A DNA stretch of 64,000 nt from Treponema parvum (lineage in GTDB: Bacteria; Spirochaetota; Spirochaetia; Treponematales; Treponemataceae), in the NCBI RefSeq assembly GCF_017893965.1, contig NZ_CP054142.1, positions 1,488,001 to 1,552,000 of the forward strand, given 5' to 3'. Position 1 is the stretch's first letter. Every line of letters starts with the position of its first letter. This document shows, piece after piece, positions 35,077 to 44,365 of this stretch. Made by a program: the position numbers and the translations under genes. A model generated the notes under the pieces. The model had not been told where the DNA came from. It did not search any database and worked only from the letters and a program-made list of their open reading frames with translations.

Positions 35077-36063
35077 ATGAAGATACTCACGGAAGAACAG
35101 ATCCTTTTATTTAAAACTTTTATTCAAGAGCACGATTTTTTTTTAATCACAGGACACAAGGATCCCGACGGAGACGTGATCTCAAGCTGCCTTGGCATCG
35201 CGGCTATTATGGAAAAATCAGGAAAGCCGTATCAATTGCTTTCCGCAGGGCCGTTTAAACGTCAGGAAATCCGCAACAAAGAACCTCTATTTTCTCAAAC
35301 CATGCGCTTTTTATCTCAGGACGAAAGGAATAAAACCGGCCTTATCATCGCCGACTGTTCGGAATTTTCAAGATTAGGCGAAATAGAAGGAGACTTAAAA
35401 GGACTCGATACGTTCATAATCGACCACCATAAGACATCCGGTCAACCGGACGGCTGTAAATCCATAATAGACCCGAGTTCTCCTGCTACGTCATGCATAA
35501 TACAGATGCTCTACGAAGGTATCATAGGCAAGCTTGATAAGGCCGTTGCAAAGGAATTATTCTTCGGAATGTCAACGGATACGGGCTTTTTCAGATTTTT
35601 GACTGAGGATTCGGCGGAAGTATTCCGTGCGTCGGCGCGGCTCGTAGAAGCCGGAGCAAATCCCCGCAGCACTTACGAAGAAATCACAGGCGGCAAACCC
35701 TACCTTACAAGAAAGCTTCTAGGGAAGCTCTTGGAACAGACGGAAGTCTTTTGCGGCGGCAAGCTGATAGTAACCTATGAGACTATGGAGGATACAAGAA
35801 AATACGGCTCGGAAGGCCGCGATTCGGACATGCTTTATCAGCTGCTTTTGTCAACGGAAGGCGTCGAAGCAGTGGTTTTCGTAAGGCAAGAGACTGATAA
35901 CACCTGTACGGCAGGCTTCCGGTCGAAGGACAAAATTGACGTAAGCGCAGTCGCCGCATCTTTCGGCGGCGGCGGCCACAAAAACGCTTCGGGAATGAGC
36001 GTAGAAGGCAAACTCAACACACTCATTCCTGAAATTTGCAAAAAATTCGCACGGATACTTTAA
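35077..36063 (+). CDS. DHH-family phosphoesterase (NrnA-like)
   Basis: Probably degrades short oligoribonucleotides or linear dinucleotides (and pAp). The 328 residues contain the DHH motifs HKDPDGD (about 26-32), IADCSEFSR, DHHKT (about 115) and the C-terminal DHHA1 motif FGGGGHKNASG. No transmembrane or CBS segments are seen, so it belongs to the short NrnA type rather than GdpP. The gene is convergent with nagA, ending 14 bp from it. Confidence 0.85.
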   Translation: MKILTEEQILLFKTFIQEHDFFLITGHKDPDGDVISSCLGIAAIMEKSGKPYQLLSAGPFKRQEIRNKEPLFSQTMRFLSQDERNKTGLIIADCSEFSRLGEIEGDLKGLDTFIIDHHKTSGQPDGCKSIIDPSSPATSCIIQMLYEGIIGKLDKAVAKELFFGMSTDTGFFRFLTEDSAEVFRASARLVEAGANPRSTYEEITGGKPYLTRKLLGKLLEQTEVFCGGKLIVTYETMEDTRKYGSEGRDSDMLYQLLLSTEGVEAVVFVRQETDNTCTAGFRSKDKIDVSAVAASFGGGGHKNASGMSVEGKLNTLIPEICKKFARIL

Positions 36064-36077
36064 TTCCGAGCAAGCCC

Positions 36078-37229
36078 CTACAGCACTTTTTCGCCGTCAA
36101 GATAAACGCAGGAAACTGTCAAGCCTTTCTTTTCTTCTTTCTCAAAGCACACAAAACTTGCCCTGCATCCGCGCGCTATTTTGACTTTCCGCTCGCAGCG
36201 ATAAAACGCCGCCGGAATTTCCGATCCTTTCATCCACGCGTCCTTTAAGGAACAAATTCCGCTTTTAAAAAGGTGCTCCACACCGTGCAGAATGCTCTGC
36301 GCAGAACCGGCAAGAAGGCGGGGATCGCTCGTCATGCAAAGACGTCCGTTAGGCTCTAGCAGAACATTGCCGCCGATCGGCGTTTCGTACGTTCCCGGCT
36401 CCAACCCGCCGAACTGAGTGCTGTCGCTTATGATAAAAGAACGGCGTCTTTTTATTGCAAAGACCGTCTTCAGCACAGATTCCGGTAGATGAAATCCGTC
36501 GGCTATGCAGGAAAGCGTCAAACCCTCATTGCTTAATTCTTCCCACAAAAAATTCGGATGGCGGGGCACCGTAACCGGAACTCCGTTTCCGAAATGGGTA
36601 ACAAGGCTCGCTCCGCTTGCAACGGCTTCGGCTACCTGTTCTTCGCTTGCCATAGTGTGACCGACGGATACTACGACGCCGAGCGCACTGACTTTTGAAA
36701 TAAAAGAATATGCCTCCTCGCCCCACTCAGGTGAAACGGTAACGGCGGATATTTTTCCTTCTGCGGCATCATACCAACTTTTAAACATGTCGAAATCCGG
36801 CGCTCGAATATAACGCTTGTCGTGCGCGCCGCAGGCTCCGTCTTTGGGAGAAATGAATGGTCCTTCGATATGAATGCCGTGCGTCATTTTTCTTGCCAAC
36901 GGGGCACGCTGCAAAAAAGAAGCGATTTCTTTGCAGCGTTTTAGAATTTGTTCGGGACTTGCGGTTATCACAGTCGGACAAAAAAGTCCGCACCCTTCTT
37001 TCAGCAAGGCGTATAAAGACTTTCGATACGCTTCTTCCGTCAGTTCGTCGGTTATATTAAAGTCGACACCGCTAAAGCCGTTAATTTGAGTATCGAACAG
37101 TACGGGCGCAATATTCGGATACGTTACGGAATTCTCCGGCTCCGCTTTTTCCACCGAAATAAAAACACCGTCTTTAATTTCCAGTTTCACAAGCGTGTCG
37201 GTTCCGTACATCCATCCGGTAAAAATCAT
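36078..37229 (-). CDS. nagA: N-acetylglucosamine-6-phosphate deacetylase
   Basis: Removes acetate from GlcNAc-6-phosphate. The 383-residue amidohydrolase has the metal-binding HIHIEGPFIS, VSVGHTMAS, VTHFGNGVP, DGFHLP and the catalytic Asp in FIISDSTQFGG. The barrel and flanking beta-domains are complete. It is the last gene of the lacI-symporter-epimerase operon, 12 bp behind the SIS gene, which indicates use of an N-acetylated amino sugar. The deaminase (nagB) is not in the window. Confidence 0.88.
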   Translation of the reverse strand: MIFTGWMYGTDTLVKLEIKDGVFISVEKAEPENSVTYPNIAPVLFDTQINGFSGVDFNITDELTEEAYRKSLYALLKEGCGLFCPTVITASPEQILKRCKEIASFLQRAPLARKMTHGIHIEGPFISPKDGACGAHDKRYIRAPDFDMFKSWYDAAEGKISAVTVSPEWGEEAYSFISKVSALGVVVSVGHTMASEEQVAEAVASGASLVTHFGNGVPVTVPRHPNFLWEELSNEGLTLSCIADGFHLPESVLKTVFAIKRRRSFIISDSTQFGGLEPGTYETPIGGNVLLEPNGRLCMTSDPRLLAGSAQSILHGVEHLFKSGICSLKDAWMKGSEIPAAFYRCERKVKIARGCRASFVCFEKEEKKGLTVSCVYLDGEKVL

Positions 37230-37241
37230 AAAAACTTCTCC

Positions 37242-38003
37242 TTACAAACTCCGTATGGATTTTCTGAATTTATCGATAAAACGATTGTTCCATTCGTCGC
37301 CGCCGGGACAGTTGCCGCTGCGCCATACGGGGGGATTGATTCCCTCGTTTACGAGCATATTGATAGCTTCGATCATAATGCCGTTCATCACAAATGCGTT
37401 CGCATAAGTGCTGAGCGCGCCGATCTTTTGTTCAAAGCCGGGAATCTCGATCGTCGCATCTCCGAGTTTGATTTTGCAGTCGACCGAGCAGTCGGCGATT
37501 TCATGTAAATTTTTCTTCGACGGATGGCGCGCAGGATGATCTTTGGGGCAGGCGTTCGCATGGGCATGAGAACTGACGCCTATCACTTTCGCGCCGCGCG
37601 ACTGTGCGGTTAAACACGCATCGATCGTCGCCGAATTGATTCCGTATGCATTGACGATTATAAGAAGATCGTCTTTTACGATCCCGTAATCTTCGATTAC
37701 GATCTTACCGTAACCGGGAAGCCGTTCCGCAGCCATAGATTTTAAAGCGCCGTTCGAAAGCATGGTTTCTTGATTTAAAATAGCGCTTACATGCATTAAG
37801 CCGCCGGCGCGGAAAAACACTTCCATAGCGGCGAGATTAGAATGTCCGCCGGGGCCGAACACATACACGATTTTATCTTTTTTTACGTGGTCGGCTACCA
37901 TCCGCGCCGCTTTTAGAATATTTTTTTCTTCGGTATCGTATATTTCATCGATAATATCGAATACTTCTTTACGATACAATTTTAAAACATCACCTTCCAT
38001 CAT
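37242..38003 (-). CDS. SIS-domain protein (UPF0309-like)
   Basis: SIS domains bind phosphorylated sugars in isomerases and regulators. The 253-residue protein shows the pattern IVYVFGPGGHSNLAAMEVFF, DLLIIVNAYGINSATID and GAKVIGVSSHAH, as in UPF0309 proteins that lie in amino-sugar clusters. No DNA-binding domain is present, so an isomerase or etherase-like role is more likely than regulation. GGAGG precedes the ATG. The genes before and after are spaced at 20 and 12 bp. Confidence 0.78.
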   Translation of the reverse strand: MMEGDVLKLYRKEVFDIIDEIYDTEEKNILKAARMVADHVKKDKIVYVFGPGGHSNLAAMEVFFRAGGLMHVSAILNQETMLSNGALKSMAAERLPGYGKIVIEDYGIVKDDLLIIVNAYGINSATIDACLTAQSRGAKVIGVSSHAHANACPKDHPARHPSKKNLHEIADCSVDCKIKLGDATIEIPGFEQKIGALSTYANAFVMNGIMIEAINMLVNEGINPPVWRSGNCPGGDEWNNRFIDKFRKSIRSL

Positions 38004-38023
38004 TTTTTTACCTCCAAAAAATA

Positions 38024-39277
38024 TTAATTATTAAAATTGTCCAATGCTTTGTTTATAAGATTCTCCGTTTTAAGGCTGTACGTTCCGCACAACGCAAAAT
38101 AGAGAGCCGACCCCTGCGGCTCGTAACCTCCTTCGGCAATCTGTCTTTCGGTGCACAGATAACCGATCATACCGTTCGTGTAACAGACGCATAAACCGTT
38201 TTTATCTCTTTGCCGTACGGCCGATGCATACTGCTGCGACATTTCGGCGTTAAAAAAATACACAGGTGAGGAACCGAAGTCGACGCGCGTTATTTCAAGC
38301 GTTTCATAATCGCGGAAGTTTTTTTCTATAGCTTTTTTCGCCCATTCGCGTCTAGCTTCGTCCTCCGCCTTAAGTGCAAGGGATGCGACTTCGTCTTTTG
38401 AAAAATCCTGCACAAGCGGAAGTTTGATGCGCGTTTTACGCAGCTTAAGATATTCTTCAACCGGAGAGCTTTGCTTTTTCAAAATATCTTTACACACCTT
38501 AAAAAAATCATCCGCAAAGACCATAACTTTTTCAAAATCTATGGAAGTAAAGCGGTTCCCGAGCACGCTGTTAGGGCGCAAATCGGCCGTACAACCCTGC
38601 AAAAAAATCGAAATGCTTTTAGGATACGCCTCGTCGAAACGCCGCAAAACGACTCCCGCGTAATCGGGATGCACGCTGTTTCCGGCGGAAAGATTATTGT
38701 GACACGCGTAGTGAACGGCAAAACCTTTAGGCTTACCGTCGCTTTTTTTTGCAAACTCAAAAATCGTTAAGTTCGTATCGGCGGGTACTTCGTAGTTCGG
38801 GAGCATACTGATGCCCTCTTCCGTTTTTTTTCTGCGGTACACGTTCATAGCGCATTCGCCGTTAAACCGCCGTATCGAAACTTCTTCCAAATCACGCTCC
38901 GCTTCGGCGATTCCGTCCAGCACTTTTTGCAATAAAAACTCTACATAGCTTTCGGACGCTGTTTCAAGCAGCGGAGTGAATGCGCATCCCGTTCCGGGCC
39001 CTGAGTGATTGTGTGACGCCGTAAACAGCACTTCGTCTTCGGTTATGCCGAGCTTTCGCTCGAGCATAGGCCGCGCGACGTCGATAAAATCGGGATTCCA
39101 CCACAACAGATCCGCATATACGATGACGACGCGGCGGGCGGGCGTCTGCCAATAGTGAACGCGTAAAAAAATATCTTCCGTGACACAGGTGAAATTCTCC
39201 GTTCTGCTCGCATAGCCGCATAATCTGAGCGGTATGTCCGGAGAAATCATTAATTTTGCAATGCCGAGCCGTATCAT
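38024..39277 (-). CDS. Neutral/alkaline ceramidase-like hydrolase
   Basis: The 417-residue protein matches the N-terminal domain of the neutral ceramidase family: LGIAKLMISPDIPLRLCGY, SHNHSGPGTG (zinc-binding His pair) and ACHNNLSAGNSVHPDYAG. It lacks a signal peptide and the C-terminal immunoglobulin-like domain of true ceramidases, so it is probably a cytoplasmic amidase. Within an amino-sugar operon, an N-acyl sugar is a plausible substrate, but this is inference. It overlaps the epimerase gene by 4 bp. Confidence 0.72.
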   Translation of the reverse strand: MIRLGIAKLMISPDIPLRLCGYASRTENFTCVTEDIFLRVHYWQTPARRVVIVYADLLWWNPDFIDVARPMLERKLGITEDEVLFTASHNHSGPGTGCAFTPLLETASESYVEFLLQKVLDGIAEAERDLEEVSIRRFNGECAMNVYRRKKTEEGISMLPNYEVPADTNLTIFEFAKKSDGKPKGFAVHYACHNNLSAGNSVHPDYAGVVLRRFDEAYPKSISIFLQGCTADLRPNSVLGNRFTSIDFEKVMVFADDFFKVCKDILKKQSSPVEEYLKLRKTRIKLPLVQDFSKDEVASLALKAEDEARREWAKKAIEKNFRDYETLEITRVDFGSSPVYFFNAEMSQQYASAVRQRDKNGLCVCYTNGMIGYLCTERQIAEGGYEPQGSALYFALCGTYSLKTENLINKALDNFNN

Positions 39278-40512
39278 ATGAGCTCCGTGATTTTTATAAA
39301 ATTGCGTAAGATGTGAAACGGATCTTTTACCGGAAGCGCGACAAGTTTATCCACAGGTTTTCCGTCACGCGTGCGTATCTGAATCCATTCTCCAATTTCG
39401 GCATTCGGAAAGGTTTTAAAAATATAGTCGAAGCTCTGCTTGTATATTTTATTAAATTCCTCGTCGCCGGTAAGCTTATACAGCAAAATATACGTATACA
39501 GAATCTCGGAATGCGGCCACCAAAGTTTCATATCCCAAGTATCGGTTATGAGCTTTTCATACTGAGAGCCCGTCGACGTGCCGTGCGGTTTTCCTCCTTC
39601 AAAATCCACAAAACGGAACAGTCCGCCGTATTCCGAATCCCAGCCGAGTCGCCACGTTTGTTTTGCTGTTTTACAGATACGAGGAAGATATTTTTCAAGC
39701 GAACCGAAGGCCTGAAGAAATTCTATTTGGAACCAGATATCTTCGATCGTGTGACCGGGATTAATATGTCGATCGAGCAGCCGCTCTTCTTTGTCGGAAA
39801 AATCGGATATGAATTCATTTATGTAGCCATCTTCGTTCATAAGGCGGTCGAGCACAAACTTTACGTTCTTTTTTCCGAATTCGACCGCATCGTCGGAGGA
39901 AAGCCCGAACGCTTCAAGCATACGTATGTATTCGTACACCGTATTCGTAAGTATCATAGGAATTCCGTGCGGGCGATAGCCTTCGGGAATCGGATACGGT
40001 TCCGTTAAAAAATTATTCGTTTCTACTCGCCGTTTGATGCTTTCATAAAGCGCTTTTGACGTATCGATCGCTTCCTGTTTTTTCGACAGCATGGCGTACT
40101 GAGATGAACCTATGAGCGCAAAACAGTCGGCATAAATACTCGCGTCGAAGCGTCCGGTGCGTTCGTCTCTTATTCTTTTTCCGTCGCGTGTGAGAAGATA
40201 ACAGCACGTTTTATCTTCCATGACGGAATGGGAATTAATGAAATTCCAAGTACCGTCCGCCCACGTTTCAAGCAACGAAGCGTCGACGTTCGGCAAGATC
40301 TTTTTTTTTGCAGAATCGCACAAGCGGCACAAAATCCACAGCCATCTTCCCTCGGACCACGTAAATTTATTATCGCTTATTTTTTTATCGCCGTAATTGT
40401 TAATACAGTTGAGTATTCCTCCGTTTTCGATATCTACGAATTTGCTCCAATAAGGCAAAAAATTATCTTGAATTTGATCTACATATATTTTTTTTTCGGC
40501 GGAATAATTCAT
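39274..40512 (-). CDS. N-acylglucosamine 2-epimerase family protein
   Basis: AGE-family enzymes interconvert GlcNAc and ManNAc or epimerise related sugars in an (alpha/alpha)6 barrel. The 412 residues include FTWSEGRWLWILCRL, LMNEDGYINEF, GHTIEDIWFQIEF and WDMKLWWPHSEILYTYI, all typical. It is the first gene after a 240-bp gap behind the symporter and overlaps the ceramidase-like gene by 4 bp. ManNAc or a glycan-derived sugar is the probable substrate, followed by NagA downstream. Confidence 0.82.
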   Translation of the reverse strand: MNYSAEKKIYVDQIQDNFLPYWSKFVDIENGGILNCINNYGDKKISDNKFTWSEGRWLWILCRLCDSAKKKILPNVDASLLETWADGTWNFINSHSVMEDKTCCYLLTRDGKRIRDERTGRFDASIYADCFALIGSSQYAMLSKKQEAIDTSKALYESIKRRVETNNFLTEPYPIPEGYRPHGIPMILTNTVYEYIRMLEAFGLSSDDAVEFGKKNVKFVLDRLMNEDGYINEFISDFSDKEERLLDRHINPGHTIEDIWFQIEFLQAFGSLEKYLPRICKTAKQTWRLGWDSEYGGLFRFVDFEGGKPHGTSTGSQYEKLITDTWDMKLWWPHSEILYTYILLYKLTGDEEFNKIYKQSFDYIFKTFPNAEIGEWIQIRTRDGKPVDKLVALPVKDPFHILRNFIKITELI

Positions 40513-40655
40513 TTATGTCTCCCCCTGTAACGAGACTTTCAATCGATTTTCGCTTAAAGGGTATCCGTCTTTTCGGATACGCAGGGCGAACCGGCAGGTT
40601 TCAGCTCACCCTGCCGATTCAGTTTTTCAATTTTAACCACTATACATCAAAAACT

Positions 40656-40733
40656 CGGGGCTGTCCAAAACTTCAGCTTTTTTCAATCTAAAATCGGGCT
40701 GCTTAAAAACAGGCTACTTTTGAAACAGCCCCG
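40656..40733 (-). terminator. Repeat-type terminator behind the symporter gene
   Basis: On the minus strand CGGGGCTGT pairs with ACAGCCCCG around a long loop beginning TTCAAAAGTA, followed by AGTTTTTG. The arm and loop start resemble the terminator at 61338 (GGGGCTGTCTCAAAAGT). The rest of the 40513-40752 gap holds two more hairpins, GTATCCG/CGGATAC (40561-40580) and GGCAGG/CCTGCC (40592-40614). Confidence 0.7.
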
Positions 40734-40752
40734 GCAGAAGAGCCAGGCGTCC

Positions 40753-42255
40753 TTACGCTTTTTCTCCGAGATGCTGCAGCATGGTTTCCACTTCATCGGG
40801 TACTTTTTTGCCGCTCGCCTTATTAGCAAATCCGACAACGCAGTACACAATAAAGGCGACGAGAGTCGGCATGACGAGCCCTAAATCCGGAGGCAGTTTT
40901 AAAGCTCCGGCCTTTGTGAGCACAAATACCAAAAATCCGCCGAGAGTCGAAAGGATTGCAGCCTTTCCGTCACAGTGTTTAAATGCGGGAAAGAGTCCAA
41001 GCAAAAGCGGAATAGCCGTCGGCCCGAGCAGAGCGGCAAACCATGAAAGGATCATTCCGGCGACGCCGCCGAATTTTTGATTGATTAAACCGATGATGAC
41101 GGTAAGCGCCATAAAGACAAAGGTTGTAACACGCGCAAGGTGAAGCCCTTCTTTGCCTTCCTGATCGATATTCTTTTTGAAAATCGGAAGTATGTCGCGC
41201 GTGATAACCGCTGAAATCGTATTGCAGTCCGACGTACACATGGAAAGCGTATTCGCATACATCGCGGCGAGGGACAGACCTATTAATCCCGTCGGCAAAA
41301 ATTTCTTGCTTAAAGCAGCGAATAAATTTTTCGCGGCTTCAGCCTGAGTCCATCCTGAAAACACGAGAGGTCCAAGCCACATAGGCGTAAAGACTACGAG
41401 AGGCCATACCAAATACAACAGTGCGGAAAGCAGCGCGCCTTTGTGGGCGTTTTTGTCGTCTTTGCTGGAAATAAAGCGCGTAGCCAAACTCCATGTACCG
41501 CCGTTATAGCTCAATAAAATGACGAAGAAATAAAACAGCGACCACGTGACGGATCCTTGTCCGCGTCCCGGATTAAAGATAGAAACATGCCCTGCCGGGA
41601 GCGATTGAAACGCTTGGAATAAACCGAGATTCATTTCATTCTTCAGGAAAATAAGCGTACCGACAAAGAGCACAATACCTCCGACGGTTTGAATTACCCA
41701 CTGGGCAAAATCCGTCCACAAGTCGGCAATTAAACCGCCTACGGACATATAGTAAATTGAAACGAGTGCGGAACTCAATACGCCGACCCAAAACGGAATG
41801 CCGGTAAAACCTTGTACGAGAATTCCGATCGAAGCCCACTTTGCTCCTACATCGATAAGCTTGCTCACGATACCCGCAACAGCGACAACCACTTGAGAGG
41901 CCGTGTCATAGCGTTTTTTGAGATATTCCGTAGGAGACTGAATACCGAGGAATTTTCTCAGGCGAGGCCAGCGCGGTACGATAATTATAGAACCGAGGGC
42001 AACGGCGATCGCGATGCTCATGCCCCACCAAAAATAAATCTGCGTTCCCGTAGCATACGCGATTCCCGCGTACCCTACAAACACGACACCGGAATATCCG
42101 GTTACATGATGAGAAACTCCAGCCAGCCACCAAGGAACCTTACCGCCTGCGACATAAAAGTCTTCCGCATTTTTGACGTTCTTTTTGGAATGCAAACCGA
42201 TCAAAACCATTCCGACAAGAAATGCGACGACCATACCGTAATCGACCCAACTCAT
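40753..42255 (-). CDS. Sodium:solute symporter (SSS family)
   Basis: Sodium-coupled sugar or sialic-acid importer. The 500-residue protein has about 13 hydrophobic helices and the family motifs NAEDFYVAGGKVPWWLAG near the N-terminus and YMSVGGLIADLWTD in the fifth helix region. AAGGAGGAAC precedes the ATG. The operon's epimerase and deacetylase suggest a free amino sugar as cargo. An inverted repeat at 42343-42367 upstream is a possible operator. Confidence 0.87.
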   Translation of the reverse strand: MSWVDYGMVVAFLVGMVLIGLHSKKNVKNAEDFYVAGGKVPWWLAGVSHHVTGYSGVVFVGYAGIAYATGTQIYFWWGMSIAIAVALGSIIIVPRWPRLRKFLGIQSPTEYLKKRYDTASQVVVAVAGIVSKLIDVGAKWASIGILVQGFTGIPFWVGVLSSALVSIYYMSVGGLIADLWTDFAQWVIQTVGGIVLFVGTLIFLKNEMNLGLFQAFQSLPAGHVSIFNPGRGQGSVTWSLFYFFVILLSYNGGTWSLATRFISSKDDKNAHKGALLSALLYLVWPLVVFTPMWLGPLVFSGWTQAEAAKNLFAALSKKFLPTGLIGLSLAAMYANTLSMCTSDCNTISAVITRDILPIFKKNIDQEGKEGLHLARVTTFVFMALTVIIGLINQKFGGVAGMILSWFAALLGPTAIPLLLGLFPAFKHCDGKAAILSTLGGFLVFVLTKAGALKLPPDLGLVMPTLVAFIVYCVVGFANKASGKKVPDEVETMLQHLGEKA

Positions 42256-42342
42256 TGTTCCTCCTTGAATCTTATCGTAAACAAGTTCCTATCTTGAAAA
42301 CGATTCGATTCGTGCGCTTTCGCACATGACTTTTTTATTAAA

Positions 42343-42367
42343 CTTAATAAATCGTTTATTTATTAAG
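42343..42367. promoter_or_regulatory. Inverted repeat upstream of the symporter operon
   Basis: CTTAATAAA and TTTATTAAG, perfect 9-bp arms with a 7-bp centre, lie between the lacI stop and the symporter start. It may be the operator for the operon; it is unlike the AAACGTTT operator at the lacI promoter. Confidence 0.4.
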
Positions 42368-42397
42368 CATCCGACACAGGTATCTGTCTTTTCATCC

Positions 42398-43465
42398 TTA
42401 CCGCCTCACTTTGTGATGAATTTTACGTACCGATTCCCGTATGATTAATTTAGGCTCGAGCATTATCCGATTTACGGCGACCGGTTTATTTTCAATGCGG
42501 TTAAGCAAAATATCCGCCGCCAGCCGTCCCGTTTCCTCAGCCGATTGATCGATCGTCGTAAGAGAAGGCACGAACATTTCACCGAACGGAATATTGTCGC
42601 AGCCGACGACCGAAATATCGGACGGTACGCGAACGCCGTCTTTTTCGAATCTTTTTATCAATCCTATCGCCGTCATATCGTTTACGGCAAAAACGGCATC
42701 CGGCAGATAACGCCTATTCATGAGCAATTCGGCGGCGTATTGTCCGCGATAAAAGCCGTCGTCGAAGCAGTCTTTTTGCCGATCCAAAACGGCGATCAGG
42801 GCATTCTGCGACGAAAAGCGTCTTCTCCTTTCTTTAAAAGCCTTTTTATATCCTTCAAAAAGCCGCTTTCGGCTGAACCTGTCGAGCGGACCGGATACGA
42901 AAACTATATCCTTATGCCCTTCATCGAACAAAAACTGTGCGGCCTTATATCCTGCGTCAAGAAAATCGAAACTGACGCTGTCGATTGCTGCATAGGCATA
43001 CGGCTGATCGAACAGCACAAAGGGCACGGGGAGAGCTCGCAGAGTTCTGAGAAAAGCGCCGGCAAGATGTATGCTCGACAAAAGAAGGCCTGCAACCTGT
43101 TTTCGTTGGAATATATCCAAATGCTTCGTTTCCAGCTGAAATTGATTTTGCGATGAACAGATGATCGGCATGTAGCCGCGATCGAAGCATTCGCGTTCCA
43201 CCGCAGACACCAGTTCGGCGTAAAAAGGGTTGGAAAGCGACGGAATGATAACGCCGATTTCTCTGCTGGTTCCGCCTCTGAGCAGTTGCCCGAAAACATT
43301 CGGCTTGTAGCGCATGCCGACGGCGATCCTCTCTATTTCTTTGCGGACTTCACGGTTTACAGGATAATCGGAACCGCTTAAAACGCGCGACACCGTAGCA
43401 GAAGAGACGCCCGCTCTTTTTGCGATATCGGAAATAGTCGTTTTCTTTTTCGATTTATCCTGCAT
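42398..43465 (-). CDS. LacI-family transcriptional regulator
   Basis: Sugar-responsive repressor, 355 residues. The N-terminal helix-turn-helix TTISDIAKRAGVSSATVSRV is followed by the hinge (NVFGQLLRG) and a periplasmic-binding-protein-like effector domain (IGVIIPSLSNPFYAELVSAV, VNDMTAIGLI, VVGCDNIPFGEMFVPSLTTI). It lies upstream of, and on the same strand as, the symporter-epimerase-nagA genes, and probably controls them. Its own promoter carries a LacI-type palindrome, so it should be autoregulated. Confidence 0.9.
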   Translation of the reverse strand: MQDKSKKKTTISDIAKRAGVSSATVSRVLSGSDYPVNREVRKEIERIAVGMRYKPNVFGQLLRGGTSREIGVIIPSLSNPFYAELVSAVERECFDRGYMPIICSSQNQFQLETKHLDIFQRKQVAGLLLSSIHLAGAFLRTLRALPVPFVLFDQPYAYAAIDSVSFDFLDAGYKAAQFLFDEGHKDIVFVSGPLDRFSRKRLFEGYKKAFKERRRRFSSQNALIAVLDRQKDCFDDGFYRGQYAAELLMNRRYLPDAVFAVNDMTAIGLIKRFEKDGVRVPSDISVVGCDNIPFGEMFVPSLTTIDQSAEETGRLAADILLNRIENKPVAVNRIMLEPKLIIRESVRKIHHKVRR

Positions 43466-43477
43466 ATCTTACACCAT

Positions 43478-43522
43478 AGCAAACGTTTACTATATGTTAA
43501 TTCCGTTTTTTCGATTTGTCAA
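43478..43522 (-). promoter_or_regulatory. lacI promoter with LacI-type operator
   Basis: On the minus strand TTGACA (43522-43517), a 17-bp spacer and TAACAT (43499-43494) form the promoter. AGTAAACGTTTGCT (43491-43478), with the AAACGTTT core typical of LacI-family sites, lies right at the expected transcription start. Confidence 0.7.
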
Positions 43523-43539
43523 CGATTATTTTTATTTTA

Positions 43540-44365
43540 ATTTATTACTCTGCAATGAATTAGAACAAAAAAAACAAAACGGCAGCGAAATAAAGTTTAA
43601 AAAGTATGTAAAAAATTCGATTTTTATCCCCAAAGCATAGAATAATATTTCTATGCCGCCGCAGCACAGGATCGCCGCAACGCCATCACACAGTTTTGCG
43701 TCGCGCAGGGGAACCGCATTGTTGTCGCAAGAGTTTGTTCCCAGCGGTTCCGCGTCGCGCAGTTTTATGTTCTGAGCGTTTACCCTTGCGGTTCTGTGCC
43801 GCCATAAGATTCCGCGGAATTCCGCCTGAAAATCCCGTCGAAAAACTTCACATTCCTGCAAAATGCAGGAATGTGAAATAATTTGCTTACAAGCAGCCTT
43901 ATGCTGCATGCCCCGGCCATCTTCTATCTCTCTTTTACGGTTTTCCACATGGCACGCTTTTTGCTAAACACCGCTTGCCGCACAAGCGGAATTTTTATTT
44001 ATCATGGAGGAATGATAAAAAGCTTCGTCTGAAATATCGCCGTCGCTGAAGTCCGGAGACGAAAAACGCCGACGCGTTTTTCTTTTATGGGAGACACTTG
44101 CGATTTCTGCGCGGGGAACTTCGCGCTTTGCGCTCGTTGCAAGTCGCGCATTGCTCGAAATCGCAGCGTTCTTATCTCGAGTTTGAGCGGATGTTTGCGG
44201 AAGATATGTATACGTATTGTTTTGATGAAAATCGAATGAATACGATACACCTTATTTCACAAACTCGATTATTTATTGCGCTTTCTCAACTGATGTTTGC
44301 GAAAGCGCCGAAAAAACTTTTTCGGAAATTGAAATTTCCTGCAAAAGTTTTTATGGGAGGAAAAT
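43540..44365. other. Long intergenic region rich in hairpins
   Basis: No convincing gene in more than 800 bp. Seen: a perfect 14-bp stem TTCACATTCCTGCA/TGCAGGAATGTGAA (43847-43877); a repeated GCGTCGCGCAG flanking GGAACCGC/GCGGTTCC (about 43697-43768); CCGCTTG/CAAGCGG near 43970; GAAAAACGC/GCGTTTTTC followed by TTTT (about 44061), like the 79-bp units at 33066; GCGCTTTC/GAAAGCGC, CCGAAAAA/TTTTTCGG and GGAAATT/AATTTCC in the last 90 bp. A six-codon frame with good GGAGG starts near 44013. Confidence 0.55.

Noticed and set aside
43532-43948. Minus-strand frame of 138 codons upstream of lacI
   Set aside because: It runs through the hairpin and repeat sequences and the lacI promoter side; composition is not protein-like and no ribosome-binding site is seen.
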